Shown piece by piece: positions 36,145 to 48,335 of a stretch of DNA of 64,000 nt. The notes beneath the pieces are model-generated. The model made no database searches and was not told the DNA's origin. It worked only from the letters and a program-made list of their open reading frames with translations. Numbering within the stretch: position 1 is the first letter of the stretch; each line of letters starts with the position of its first letter. The stretch comes from Oscarella lobularis. Lineage: Eukaryota > Porifera > Homoscleromorpha > Homosclerophorida > Oscarellidae. The stretch spans positions 124,001 through 188,000 of the forward strand of contig NC_089178.1 of assembly GCF_947507565.1 (NCBI RefSeq). The letters are read 5' to 3'. Made by a program: the position numbers and the translations under genes.

Positions 36145-39100
36145 CTAGTCGCGACAGCCTGACAAAGCAGATAATTCAAGTTTCCTTATCTGCTCAAGTT
36201 GAATTTTAATTGCTGCAATGGTCGAACGCGACTTTATCACGGTTTGGTCTCCAACGTCTTCGCCGCCATGATATCCAAAGTGCTAAAAATACAGAAACAC
36301 GAATTATATGTCTTCATTTTCGCGGAAGCGGCTAATATAAGGTCAGTGCATGATCACTGTATGATTGCTTACCGAACAGACCCCGGCCACCAGATCAGGC
36401 AAGCGACGAGTTTCTTCGTGCGAGTCGTTTTCAAGGATGGAATGCAACGAATCGCACAGGTCGTTGACGAACGCCCTTAGAGTTTTTCCGAACGTGCTCT
36501 TCGTCAACTGTTCGATTTCGTTCATGACGTTTCGTAAGCCCCTCGAATTTTGCTCGATCAAGACATCACGATTCTTCCAATACACGGCTGTAACATCTAC
36601 GTACAACGTAAGTTGTAGAGAGAGAAAAGTTTAATGGTTATATACCTTCGCATATTTGGCGAGCTTCAACCAATTTGTCATGTTCGACTATAGAAGAAGA
36701 AACATTAGCGACGACCATGGTTAGTGAACCAGATATAATTACTTTTAATTCTTTCTTGAATGTCTTTTTCTCCCGAGTGATCTTTCAACTTGAAGTCGTT
36801 TTCTATTTTTTTTCCTTTTTCTTCATATTCGCTGAGGAAAGAGCAGTTTCCCATATTTGCCTTCTGAGACGCAAAAGGTTTCATTTCCTGTTCAAGACCA
36901 ACGTAAACGCCATCCAAGGCGGAAACGACATCAGAGAGAAACTCCAAGCGGTCTTGAAAGAACGCACAACGTTCGCCACTGCTTTCTAAATTAAAGAAAA
37001 AGGAGAATCTAACGCTCAACTAGTATGATCTGATGCTGTATACCTGCTGGTTGTCGATCAAACTTCTGGTTTGTAGCGTTAATGTGTGGTCTTCCTTCGT
37101 CACCTTTGGCAATAACGCTGGCAAGCTCCTTCTTCAAATTACGTTTGAGTTCATCGCTGTCTGGCGCTTCTTTTGCAGGATCATCATTTTGAAGAGTAAG
37201 AGCGCTAAACGGTTCCATTGCCGGTAGTCCATCTCGAGCGCGTCTGCTTTTCACAGGTTGGTACGAACCCGGCCTGTAAGGATTAATCAATCGTTCGACG
37301 TGTTCGGGGAAAGCCGACTTCAAGCTCGCTTCCACGTCGCGTCGTCGGCGACCCGAAATCGTCGACCACACTCGATCAGCAAGATCCTTTGCCATATCAA
37401 GAGGCGACCGCAATCGAAGACTGAACGAAAAGCGAACATAAGAACGTTTGAGGAACGATACTTCGATGGCTCCTCCAAATCGTCCCCCTTCCACGGCGTG
37501 AATGCCGACATTGAAACTGATTTTACGAATATGAATCAAGCCCGTCAAAGCGTTCGCGACTATCCAACTTGCGGCCGCCGCGCCTGCCTTTACCGTCTGT
37601 TTGACGCCTTCGAGAACGGCTTTGGCTGCAATGAGCGGCCCTTTCGCTGCTTCCACACCCACTTTAGCAACTTCCAACGCTGCGAAAGCCGTGCCGCGCA
37701 ATGCTCGACAAGCGGTGTTCGCAACGACGCAGAGTGGATCGTCGATGCGAGTGCAACAACCATTCCAACCGGGGCATCCAATGCAAGCTCCCCACACTCT
37801 CGTACAACAACTGTCCCACGATGGACATCCAATGCAAACTGCACCCAAACAAAGACAGTTAATAATTTAATTAACAAGCTGGTATATATATATATATACT
37901 TACGGCGACTGCAGCGCTTGATAGAACACAGTCTATTCACGTCGTTCTGAGCGTTGGTCAAATCGCGTTGAGCACTATTGAGAGGGCGTTGCGCTCGGTC
38001 TACTTCGGCCTGAGCATCCGCTATTTTCTTCGTCGCGTCGTCGGCACCCTTCTTTATGATACCCTGCACTTTCTTCACAAGATCATCCAACCACGCTGTG
38101 GACAATTCGCCGTATACGCTAAATGATGCCGCCTGGAGAGAGCCGTAACTGGCTCGAACTTTCAAGTACGCCTGAAAGACGCCGAAAAAAGGAGTCTTTA
38201 TTTCCATGATGTACTCCGTATCGGTAATCACCAGCGTAGCGCCCATTCTAATAAAACTAAATAGCTCGATGGACCCGCTCGCTTCGATGAGAACTTTCGG
38301 AGGACTCGTACTGACGTCGATATCGGCCTTCAAGTAAGGACCGCGCGATTTCTGTGACGAATGCGCGTACATTTTGAAGATTCCACCGGCGAGATTCAAC
38401 GGACTCATTGCCAAGTCAAGTTTCAGAAACGCGCCGAGAGACACGTGAATGTCGGCGAAGATTCGAAAACCCAAGAAGTTCACCGTTCCTTTCATTTTGA
38501 AGCCGGACGGTATAGTGCGTCCCGGAACAGTCTTCTCCAACGACGCATAAGACACCTCTACTCCCTCGACAAAACCAAGCTCGCGCAGAGGACGCGGTAG
38601 GTTCGTCTGAATTCCGAAAGCGATCATAAGAGTGTTAATCGTCAATTCGCTGATCGAACCGAAGAAATAGTTCTTTGATGGGTCCGTTGTATCGACGCCG
38701 ACGTAGACGGCTCCTTTGAGTTCTTTTCCCGGATTTCCTATTGCTACTTCGCCGCCGATTTCGAACGCCGTCGGCGTCGCGCCCGGAATGAATTTAATAG
38801 ACAGAATCAAATTTCCGATCGTCAGCCATTCAATTCCGAATGCCTGCTTCCAGAGACCGGTCATCTTGAGCGACGCTTCCAATTCGCCGGTCGGTCTCGC
38901 GTTGAATGAGCCCTCAAAAAGAAGAAGAGGATCGTGAACGAGTAAGTTGCACACGATTCCCACAGACGGCGCCGTCGTCGACGATATAGCGAGCTCGAGT
39001 CCGGCCGATTGGAGAGTCATACCACTTCCAAGTGGGATGTTCGCCAGAGCGGCCGTCACAGTGAAATCGCTAAGCTTAGCGAAATTCGCCGTCAATTGGA

Positions 39101-41060
39101 GACTCGCGCTACCGACAATCGGTTCGAGGAACTTGCATATGACGTCGCTTCCACATGAAGGTAACGTAAAGACGCCGACCAACGTGAGTCCTTTTTTGAT
39201 TTGTAATGTACTAAGAGTCTGGCCTTGAAATTTTGTTCCGAGAAAATCTGCGTTGGACACGATGACACCCAATTTCAGACCTTGATCAAAAAGCTTCACG
39301 CTCGATATCGATACTCCGGTCAGTTTCTGCAGCAAATCGGCGAAACCGGTGTTGGCGAAGTCAAGGCCCAGAGCAGCCGACGCTTGTCCGTTTATTTTCT
39401 TTGACACGAAATTCAGCGTCACTCCGCCGACTTCTCCAAAGCGCGGCTCTCCGGATAAGAAAAGCTCGCTCGTTGCGATTGCTTGTCCGACGGGAATGCG
39501 GACGCACGGATTGGCGATTGTGAAGTCGCGCAGGAAGCCTATGCTTATTCCAGACGGCAGAAACGTGGCGCCGACCGTCGCGAGTATATCGCCTATATTG
39601 AACGAGCTGCCGCAGCCCGTGAGAACGAATCCTTGACTCGTATCTCCTTTGGGCTCGACAGCGACGCTGAACGATGTCGATCCAATTGACCATTGACCGT
39701 GAGCGTTTATTTGAACTTTCTTGGGAGTCGTTGTCTTTACGACTATGTCAACGTACGGATCAATGATGCTCAGGAAACCCGGAATCAGTACAAGCTGGTT
39801 GCCCCAGCTTACCCTGGCAGACAAAAGACCCTTTGTCTTGTCGTAGTCCAATGAGCTAACGGCTGCGTTCAGAAGATTGCTGATGCCCGGTGGAAGTGGT
39901 AGCGAGTCGACGGATATGCCCAAACCGCGAGCTACATTTGTAACTGTAAAGGAAAGACTGTCGTCTAATTTCTGCAGAGAAACTCCCGCGTCCGGAGTGA
40001 TTTTGATCAGGAACTTGATGGGATTGACGCCTGACGCAATCTGGAATTGGGCTACCATGGACAAGCCTTTTGGATACGGTTCCGTGTTTTTGAGAATGCC
40101 CTCGACGCAATCTGGTAACAAGTTCGGCGACACATCGGCCGTTGAGACGAGAAGACCCAAGTCGGGAACGGTAACGGTTCCGAGAAGTGGAACGCTTGAA
40201 ACGTCTAAGCCCGACACCGTCTTTATGAGATTTGATAGTTGGAATGAACCGAAGTCGACGCCCAGCGTCACAGCTTGTTTCGCTCCTCCATTGTAGCGAT
40301 GATAGAGCAAGTGCATGCGATACTGTCCCCAACCGGATATGGTCGGTGTACCGGTAAAGCAGAAAGCGAAGTTGTTGTTTGTACGATCATAAGATCCTGT
40401 CATTGCAACATTTTGCAAGCTAAAGCTGTTGAAACCGGCTTGCTTAAGTGCGGCTTCCGCTCCGGAGGGAAGAAGTTGTTGGCCAAGCGTTCCAATGAAA
40501 GATCCGACGCTGATCTCGCCGTCTGTTGGCTTTCCAGACAACAAAAACACATTATCGGCACCCTTGAAAGTCACTGAAACTCGTTCAGTGCCAATCACCC
40601 ACTCGCCGCTGACGTCAATGCTGCTAAGACTTAGAGGGATTGCACCGCTGCCTTTTCCCACGGTCAAGTCAATGGTCGATCCTTCAACGCTGAGAAAGCC
40701 GCTGACGATTTCGATGTTAGGATAGGGACGAGTCTTCACCGTCAATGACCACGGATCGTTGAAGTTGAAGACGAGCGAGTAGATGTCGATTCTTTTTCCA
40801 TCGTCCAGAAACGAGATTCCGGTGCTCGGAAGCAGATCCGAAAGCGACGAACCGCTTGTCGCTCCCACTTTGATTGTGAGAACATTATCGACGTAGGTGA
40901 TTTGAAGTTGAGTTCGATCCATGACTTCGCAGAACGTCGTCCACTGAGGCACGAGGTCTCTGATCTTGGTGAGCAGGTCGCCCCCATCACAAAGAGCTGA
41001 GGCGTCCAACTGAACAGCGGCAGTCTGAACGCTGAGAACGGCAAACAGTAGTAACAACAT
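36145..41060 (-). CDS. P5: large secreted tandem-family protein, six exons, 1532 aa
   Basis: Exons run 41060-37904, 37838-37044, 36985-36743, 36687-36646, 36596-36373 and 36282-36145, for 1533 codons. All splice sites are GT-AG and introns are 58-90 bp. The start MLLLLFAVLSVQTAAVQLDA is a signal peptide. Residues about 60-345 and 400-660 are two related modules: each has a GFLS[VI] turn, an S[IF]xxxGxWxIGTxxxSV strand pair, a [FL]xxGxPxxxxxG stretch, then DFGSFQLSNLIKTVSGLDVS or its counterpart DFANTGFADLLQKLTGVSIS. A third region (about 700-1000) ends in an IMEIKTPFFG-type segment. Exon 2 contains CIGCPSWDSCC and CIGCPGWNGCC, an Ala-rich helix, GRRRRD near residue 1220 and KSRRARDG. Exon 3 is charged and probably helical. 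Large blocks of exon 1 are almost identical to P6. Function unknown. Confidence 0.88.
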
Positions 41061-41199
41061 GACTTGGAGTAAGACCCTGCCCTGCGGTACGTGTAAGACT
41101 GACTGTTTCTTCCCATTAACACGAGACTTGCAGACAGATGCCAGTAATTGCCAGACACTGATTTGATAACTTGTCCAAAATCAATTACGTTCTGAGTTT

Positions 41200-41874
41200 C
41201 TTAGAATTCAGATGCGCTTGTTGCTACGATTCCTTAGCTTTCATTGAGCGCGTTTCTGAGCGCCTTTTCGGCTTATCCGGTGAGAAGATGTCGTTTCGAA
41301 AACACTTGTACAGATTCACCGTTGAACAAGAGTCTTATCGTGTTTCGTAAACATCGTCGTGGACGCTATATATAGGGTCTACTGAAGTGGTTCTGTCCGT
41401 TCTTTCCTATTCTCATAATCGTGCTAATGGCTCCTGAGCCCTGGGGAATCCATCGATGGCCTATCTATGTCTGGGCCGAGTCTTCAAAGTCAGCGATCAC
41501 AAAATGACTGTATAGCCTTGAACACGACGAAGTCGGCTCATTAGAGTCTTCCCGAAATGAAAAGGCGGCTTGACAGTAGAGAGGAGGAGGAGGTTGTTCA
41601 TGCGCCTACACAAATACGATGAAGGGGGTCCTCTTTCCTAACTTTCCGCTAATAGACTACCCATGCGCCGCCAAATCACAACAACGATTTCTTGCTGCGG
41701 TTGTACGCGAGCTTCGGCTAGGAAGTCGGAAGTCACAAGTACTCAAGTACTGTAGTCGTTTCGTTTAGCGCGCGCTAAATCGAAACAGGCGGCAAACAAA
41801 AAAAGAAATTACGACACAACACAACACACTGGCAACAACAGCTGAACAACAAAAGAAAATGAGCTTAGCCAAGC
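41200..41874 (-). pseudogene. P5/P6 spacer: decayed P2-like 5' fragment, flank, palindrome and satellite-free target
   Basis: The region 41205-41490 matches successive parts of P2 exon 1 on the minus strand: 10270-10330, then the TTTCGTAAACGTCGTCG segment, then the GTGCTAATGGC segment and the GGGCCGAGTTTTC segment. Many indels are present. The P2-type 5' flank follows (41500-41700) and the palindrome TTTAGCGCGCGCTAAA lies at 41764-41779. The sequence CGAAACAGGCGGCAAAC at 41781-41797 is continuous here, whereas its paralogue between P3 and P4 is split by the 14-kb satellite. Confidence 0.75.
41764..41779. promoter_or_regulatory. Palindrome TTTAGCGCGCGCTAAA, copy in the P5/P6 spacer
   Basis: A perfect 16-bp palindrome about 95 bp from the P6 stop codon. 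Its conservation among spacers, while the neighbouring gene relics have decayed, suggests either function or recent duplication of the spacer. E2F-like by appearance only. Confidence 0.5.
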
Positions 41875-44800
41875 CTAGTCACGACAGCCTGACAAAGCAG
41901 ATAATTCAAGTTTCCTTATCTGCTCAAGTTGAATTTTAATTGCTGCAATGGTCGAACGCGACTTTATCACGGTTTGGTCTCCAACGTCTTCGCCGCCATG
42001 ATATCCAAAGTGCTAAAAATACAGAAACACGAATTTATATGACGGTCTTCATTTTCGCGGCAGCGGCTCAGTGCATGATTGCTTACCGAACAGATACCGG
42101 CCACCAGATCGGGCAAGCGACGAGATTCTTGCGAGTCGTTTTCAAGCATAGAATGCAATGAATCGCACAGGTCGTTGACGAACGTCCTTAGAGTTTTTCC
42201 GAACGTGCTCTTCGTCAACTGTTCGATTTCGTTCATGACGTTTCGTAAGCCCCTCGAATTTTGATCGATCAAGACATCACGATTCTTCCAATACACGGCT
42301 GTAACATCTACGTACAACGTACGTTGTAGAGAGAGAAAAGTTTATTGGTTATATACCTTCGCATATTTGGCGAGCTTCAGCCAATTTGTCATGTTCGACT
42401 ATAGAAAAAGAAACATTAGCGACGACCATGGTTAGTGAACCAGATATAATTACTTTTAATTCTTTCTTGAATGTCTTTTTCTCCCGAGTGATCTTTCAAC
42501 TTGAAGTCGTTTTCTATTTTCTTTCCTTTTTCTTCATATTCGCTGAGGAAAGAGCAGTTTCCCATATTTGCCTTCTGAGACGCAAAAGGTTTCATTTCCT
42601 GTTCAAGACCAACGTAAACGCTATCCAAGGCGGAAACGACGTCAGAGAGAAACTCCAAGCGGTCTTGAAAGAACGCACAACGTTTGTCATTGCTTTCTAA
42701 ATTAATTAAAGAAAAAGAAAATTTAGGCTCAAAGTACTACGATCTGCATGACGCGGTACCTGGTTCAGAGATTGGTTGTCGATCAAATTTTCGGTTTGTA
42801 TTGTTAACGTGTGGTCTTCCTTCGTCCCCTTTGGCGATAACGCTGTCTAGTTCCTTCTTCAAATTACGTTTGGGTTCGTCGCTGTCTGGCGCTTCTTTTG
42901 TAGGATCCTCATTTTGAAGCGCAAGAGCGCTAAACGGTTCCATTGCCGGTAGTCCATCTCGAACGCGTCTGCTTTTCACCGGTTCGTACGAACCGGGCCT
43001 GTAAGGCATTACCAATCGTTCGACGTGTTCGGGGAAAGCCGACTTCAAGCTCGCTTTCACGTCGCGTCGTCGTCGACCCGAAAGCTCCGACCACACTTTA
43101 TCAGCAAGATCCTTGGCCATATCAAGAGGCGACCGCAGTCGAAGACTGAATGAAATGCGTCGATAAGAACGTCTGAGGAACGATACTTCGATGGCTCCTC
43201 CAAATTGTCCCCCTTCCACGACGTGAATGCCAACGTTGAAATCGATTTTACGAATTTGAATCACGCCCGTCAAAGAATTCCCGGCTATCCAACTTGCGGC
43301 CGCCGCGCCTGCCTTTACCGTCCGTTTGACACCCTCGAGAGCGGTTTTGGCTGTAATTAGAGGTCCTTCCGCTGCTCTCACGGCCGCTTTAGCGACTTCC
43401 AACGCTGCGAAGGCCGTGCCGCGCAATGCTCGACAGGCGGTATTCGCACTGACGCAGACTGGATCATCCACGCGAGTGCAACAACTGTTCCATCGGGGGC
43501 ATCCAACGCAACCTCCCCACACTCTTCGACAACAACCGTCCCATCCCGGGCATCCAACGCAAACTGTACCCCAAGATAAGACAATCAGTCTAACAAGCAA
43601 TTATAAGACCGTGTATACTTACGGCGATTGCAGGTCTTGATCGTACACAGGCCATTGACTTTGTTCTGAGCGTTGGTCAAATCGTGTCTAGCACTATCGA
43701 GAGTGCGTTGCGCTCGGTTTACTTCGGCCTGAGCATCTCCAATCTTCTTCGTCGCGTCGTCAGCAACGTTCTTTACTATAGCCTGCACTTTGCTCACAAG
43801 ATCCTTCATCCACTCCGTGGACAATACGCCGTATACGCTAAAAGATGCTGCCTGGAGAGAGCCGTAACTGGCTCGAACTTTCAAGTACGCCTGAAAGACG
43901 CCGAAAAAGGGAGTCTTTATTTCCATGATGTACTCTGTATCGGTAATCACCAGCGTAGCGCCCATTCTAATAAAACTAAATAGCTCGATGGACCCGCTCG
44001 CTTCAATGAGAACTTTCGGAGGACTCGTACTGACGTCGATATCGGCCTTCAAGTAAGGACCGCGCGATTTCTGTGACGAATGCGCGTACATTTTGAAGAT
44101 TCCACCGGCGAGATTCAACGGACTCATTGCCAAGTCAAGTTTCAGAAACGCGCCGAGAGACACGTGAATGTCGGTGTGAATTCGAAAACCCAAGAAGTTC
44201 ACTGTTCCCTTCATTTTGAAGCCGGCCGGTATAGTGCGTCCCGGTATAGACTTCTCCAACAACGCATAAGACACTTCGACTCCATTGACGAAACCAAGCT
44301 CGCGCAGCGGACGCGGAAGATTCGCCTGAATCCCGAAAGCGATCATGAGACTGTTAATCGTCAATTCGCTGACCGAACCGAAGAAATAGTTCTTTGATGG
44401 GTCCGTTGTATCGACGCCGACGTAGACGGCTCCTTTGAGTTCTTTTCCCGGATTTCCTATTGCTACTTCGCCGCCGATTTCGAACGCCGTCGGCGTCGCG
44501 CCCGGAATGAATTTAATAGACAGAATCAAATTTCCGATCGTCAGCCATTCAATTCCGAATGCCTGCTTCCAGAGACCGGTCATCTTGAGCGACGCTTCCA
44601 ATTCGCCGGTCGGTCTCGCGTTGAATGAGCCCTCAAAAAGAAGAAGAGGATCGTGAACGAGTAAGTTGCACACGATTCCCACAGACGGCGCCGTCGTCGA
44701 CGATATAGCGAGCTCGAGTCCGGCCGATTGGAGAGTCATACCACTTCCAAGTGGGATGTTCGCCAGAGCGGCCGTCACAGTGAAATCGCTAAGCTTAGCG

Positions 44801-46791
44801 AAATTCGCCGTCAATTGGAGACTCGCGCTACCGACAATCGGTTCGAGGAACTTGCATATGACGTCGCTTCCACATGAAGGTAACGTAAAGACGCCGACCA
44901 ACGTGAGTCCTTTTTTGATTTGTAATGTACTAAGAGTCTGGCCTTGAAATTTTGTTCCGAGAAAATCTGCGTTGGACACGATGACACCCAATTTCAGACC
45001 TTGATCAAAAAGCTTCACGCTCGATATCGATTTTCCGGTCAGTTTCTGCAGCAAATCGGCGAAACCGGTGTTGGCGAAGTCAAGGCCCAGAGCAGCCGAC
45101 GCTTGTCCGTTTATTTTCTTTGACACGAAATTCAGCGTCACTCCGCCGACTTCTCCAAAGCGCGGCTCTCCGGATAAGAAGAGCTCGCTCGTTGCGATTG
45201 CTTGTCCGACGGGAATGCGGACGCACGGATTGGCGATTACGAAGTTGCTCAGGAAGCCTATGCTTATTCCAGACGGCAGAAACGTGGCGCCGACCGTCGC
45301 GAGTATGTCGCCTATATTGAACAAGCTGCCGCAGCCCGTAAGAACGAATCCTTGACTCGTATCTTCTTTGGGCTCGATAGCGACGCTGAACGATGTCGAT
45401 CCAATTGACCATTGACCGTGGGCATTTATTTGAACTTTCTTGGGAGTCGTTGTCTTTACGACTATGTCAACGTACGGATCAATGATGCTCAGGAAACCCG
45501 GAATCAGTACAAGCTGGTTGCCCCAGCTTACCCTGGCAGACAAAAGACCCTTTGTCTTGTCGTAGTCCAATGAGCTAACGGCTGCGTTCAGAAGATTGCT
45601 GATGCCCGGTGGAAGTGGTAGCGAGTCGACGGATATGCCCAAACCGCGAGCTACATTCGTAACGGTAAAGGAAAGACTGTCGTCTAATTTCTGCAGAGAA
45701 ATTCCCGCGTCCGGAGTGATTTTGATCAGGAACTTGATGGGATTGACGCCTGACGCAATCTGGAATTGGGCTACCATGGACAAGCCTTTTGGATACGGTT
45801 CCGTGTTTTTCAGAATGCCCTCGACGCAATCTGGTAACAAGTTCGGCGACACATCGGCCGTTGAGACGAGAAGACCCAAGTCAGGAACGGTAACGGTTCC
45901 GAGAAGTGGAACGCTCGAAACGTCTAAGCCTGACACCGTCTTTATGAGATTTGATAGTTGGAATGAACCGAAGTCAACGCCCAGCGTCACAGCTTGTTTC
46001 GCTCCTCCATTGTAGCGATGATAGAGCAAGTGCATGCGATACTGTCCCCAGCCGGATATGGTCGGTGTACCGGTAAAACAGAAAGCGAAATTGTTTTTCG
46101 AACGATCATAGGATCCTGTCATTGCGACGTTTTGCAGGCTAAAGCTGTCGAAACCAGCTTGCTTAAGTGCGGCTTCCGCTCCGGAGGGAAGAAGTTGTTG
46201 GCCAAGCGTTCCTATGAAAGATCCGACGCTGATCTGGCCGCCTATTGGCTTCCCCAACAACGAAAATACATTATCGGAACCCCTGAAAATCAACGAAACT
46301 CTTTGAGTGCCGACTACCCAATCGCCTCTGACGTCAATGCTGCTAAGACTTATAGGGATTGCACCGCTGCCTTTTCCCACGGTCAAGTCGATGGTTGATC
46401 CGTTGACGCTGAGAAAGCCGCTGACGATTTCGATGTTAGGATAGGGACGAGTCTTCACCGTCAATGACCACGGAGTGTTGAAGTTGAAGACGAGCGAGTG
46501 GATGTCGATTCTTTTTCCATCGTCCAGAAACGAGATTCCCGTGCTCGGAAGCAGATCCGAAAGCGACGAACCGCTTGTCGCTCCCACTTTGATTGTGAGA
46601 ACATTATTGACGTAGGTGATTTGAAGTTGAGTGCGATCCATCACTTGGCAGAACGTCGTCCACTGAGGCACGAGGTCTCTGATCTTGGTGAGCAGGTCGC
46701 CCCCATCGCAAAGAGCTGCAGCGTCAAACGGAGCAGCGTCAAACTGAGCAGCTGTCTGAACGCCGAGAACAGCAAACAGTAGTAACAGCAT
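41875..46791 (-). CDS. P6: large secreted tandem-family protein, six exons, 1538 aa
   Basis: Exons run 46791-43623, 43563-42760, 42696-42454, 42398-42357, 42307-42087 and 42012-41875, for 1539 codons with all junctions in frame. The start MLLLLFAVLGVQTAAQFDAA is a signal peptide, followed by a short insertion (FDAAPFDAAAL) not seen in P5. Between about 44420 and 46080 the DNA is nearly the same as P5 38700-40360, while exon 2 is clearly different (CVGCPGWDGCC, CVGCPRWNSCC; GRRRRD kept). That mosaic pattern suggests gene conversion. The last exons again match P5 closely and end ...GCRD then TAG. It is the outermost gene of the cluster. Function unknown; secretion and possible proteolytic processing at the tetrabasic site are inferred. 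Confidence 0.88.
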
Positions 46792-47147
46792 GCCTCGGGA
46801 GAAATGCGTGTTGTACAGACCTTACAGTCTAGATAAGTCCAGATAAGACTGGCCTACTTCCTTCTAATTAACATGAACCTAGCAGGCAGATATTGTCACA
46901 GGCACGTCAATGCCCCAAAATCAATTACGTTTCAGACTGAGGAACCGGATAGATTTTTCTCGGAATTGAATTCCCAACAATCATTGCAGTTGCCATGTAC
47001 ATGCGGCAATCTCCGGCTGACTCATTCCTTTTACACGCTCTCTAGCATTATGTGACCGGATTAAGAACAATGCATCTTTCACGACGCGTGCTGCTGCTAG
47101 GATTCAGTGTCTTGCTGCAAATAAAGCTCTTTATAACACGCATATAT
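46792..47147. other. Spacer between P6 and GORAB
   Basis: This 356-bp spacer holds the P6 upstream region. Two AGATAAG motifs near 46832-46850 look like GATA-type sites; a single one occurs upstream of P4 near 35560. It also holds the GORAB 3' flank. No gene is visible, and the relic and palindrome found in the other spacers are absent. Confidence 0.4.
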
Positions 47148-48019
47148 TCATTCTACTGCTTTTACTTCTGCTTCAAATGGTTCTAGCTGTCTCGTAAGCT
47201 CCTCTAGACGTTCTGCCTTTCTCAGTTCGGATTGCTGTATGATCATGCAGAGGTGCTCCATCAGCTGCTCCTTCAAATCTGCTGCCTTGTGGAGTCCCAC
47301 TTTGGCGGCAACGAATTCGGTTTCCGCTGCATCGTAACGCTTTTTTGCGTCATTGTATGAACGACACGCCTTGTCGATCTCATTTCGGAGAATTGAAACG
47401 TCCGTTGATAGAATGCTTTCAAGCTTATTTAATTCGGTTTTCACCGTTTTGAGAACCGCCGCCTCACGCTGACTTTTCTGATACCTACACATATAGAATA
47501 AATAAACTCAGAAAATATCGTACACTAACTAATAATAACAACCTTTCATTTATTGTTTTCTGCAAGGCAGCCTCCATCTTCTTGTTCTTCTCTTCGATTT
47601 CTTTCTGCTGTTTCTGAAGCAATTCGAGTCTCGGTAGCTGCCTAAAAGGGGGCCCCTCACTGCGAAAAAAAAGACAGCACTATCCCATCATCTACTTACA
47701 CTGAAGGATCTTCGGAAAGCTTCAGCTCACTCGCCTCCTCCCGTTTTTCGTCGTTCTCTATCTTTCTCTCCGCCGTTGACGTCTTCTCCTTCTCGACTTC
47801 CTTCTGGGATACGCTGCTCGCCGCAACTACAGCTACCGGCTTCGAACTGGAGCCGGCCTCGTCCCACGTTGGTAAATCGATTTTTTCTTCTTTTGGCTTC
47901 AGCGAGGCGGCTGAGGAAACTCGACGGCCTGTTTTCTGGCGAAGGGGCCCCGCCTTCGGTTCGCCTCCCTTCAGACGGTTCAAGTCTTCGTCTGTGAATC
48001 CTTGCCAGTCTTCTGCCAT
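47148..48019 (-). CDS. GORAB: RAB6-interacting golgin (GORAB) orthologue, three exons, 251 aa
   Basis: Exons run 48019-47700, 47641-47543 and 47484-47148, for 252 codons, with introns in phase 2. The start ATG at 48019 gives MAEDWQGFTDEDLNRLKGG, matching the GORAB N-terminal pattern GFSEEELRRLK. The C-terminal exon carries the family signature: ILSTDVSILRNEIDKA, KRYDAAETEFVAAK, and EHLCMIIQQSELRKAERLEE. These form a long coiled coil. GORAB binds RAB6 and SCYL1 at the trans-Golgi and helps recycle COPI cargo; this role is known from vertebrates. The middle region is low-complexity and poorly conserved, and the protein is shorter than the human one because the C-terminal tail after the coiled coil is missing. 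It is divergent from the cadherin gene, 316 bp away. The second intron's donor is GTTGTT, weak but required for frame. Confidence 0.9.
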
Positions 48020-48335
48020 CTCGTAAACAGCCGCTTTCAACTTGTTTACTACTTGTTTTTCGATCTAGGAATGCCTTTATATCAACGAAAACACGCGGCA
48101 AATATAGCATCCTGACGTAATGTTAGACTCGGATCTTGGCAATAATGTAAATAAGTTACAAGCAAATTAGGATCGGCCAATGACGTTGCTAGCATAACCG
48201 CTATCGTAAACCAAGTGAGAGGAGTGCCACTGCTCGTCGTACTCAGTTGGTGGGCACTGGCAAAATATAAGCAGCGATGTTTGTAGCTCGCCGGCAGTAG
48301 GTCCGAAATTACGCTATCGTCGACGAAAGGCAAGG
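48020..48335. promoter_or_regulatory. Shared divergent promoter region, GORAB / cadherin
   Basis: Only 316 bp separate the two start codons on opposite strands, so both promoters must lie in or overlap this segment. No clear TATA box was found for either gene. It contains CCAAT-type motifs (ATTGG/CCAATG near 48177-48183). Function as a bidirectional promoter is inference from layout. Confidence 0.5.

Noticed and set aside
37590-37904. P5 exon-1 open frame continuing to 37590
   Set aside because: The extension reads through the 65-bp intron 1 and then exon 2 in the wrong frame. The GTAAGT donor at 37903 and the acceptor at 37839 give the conserved Cys motif.
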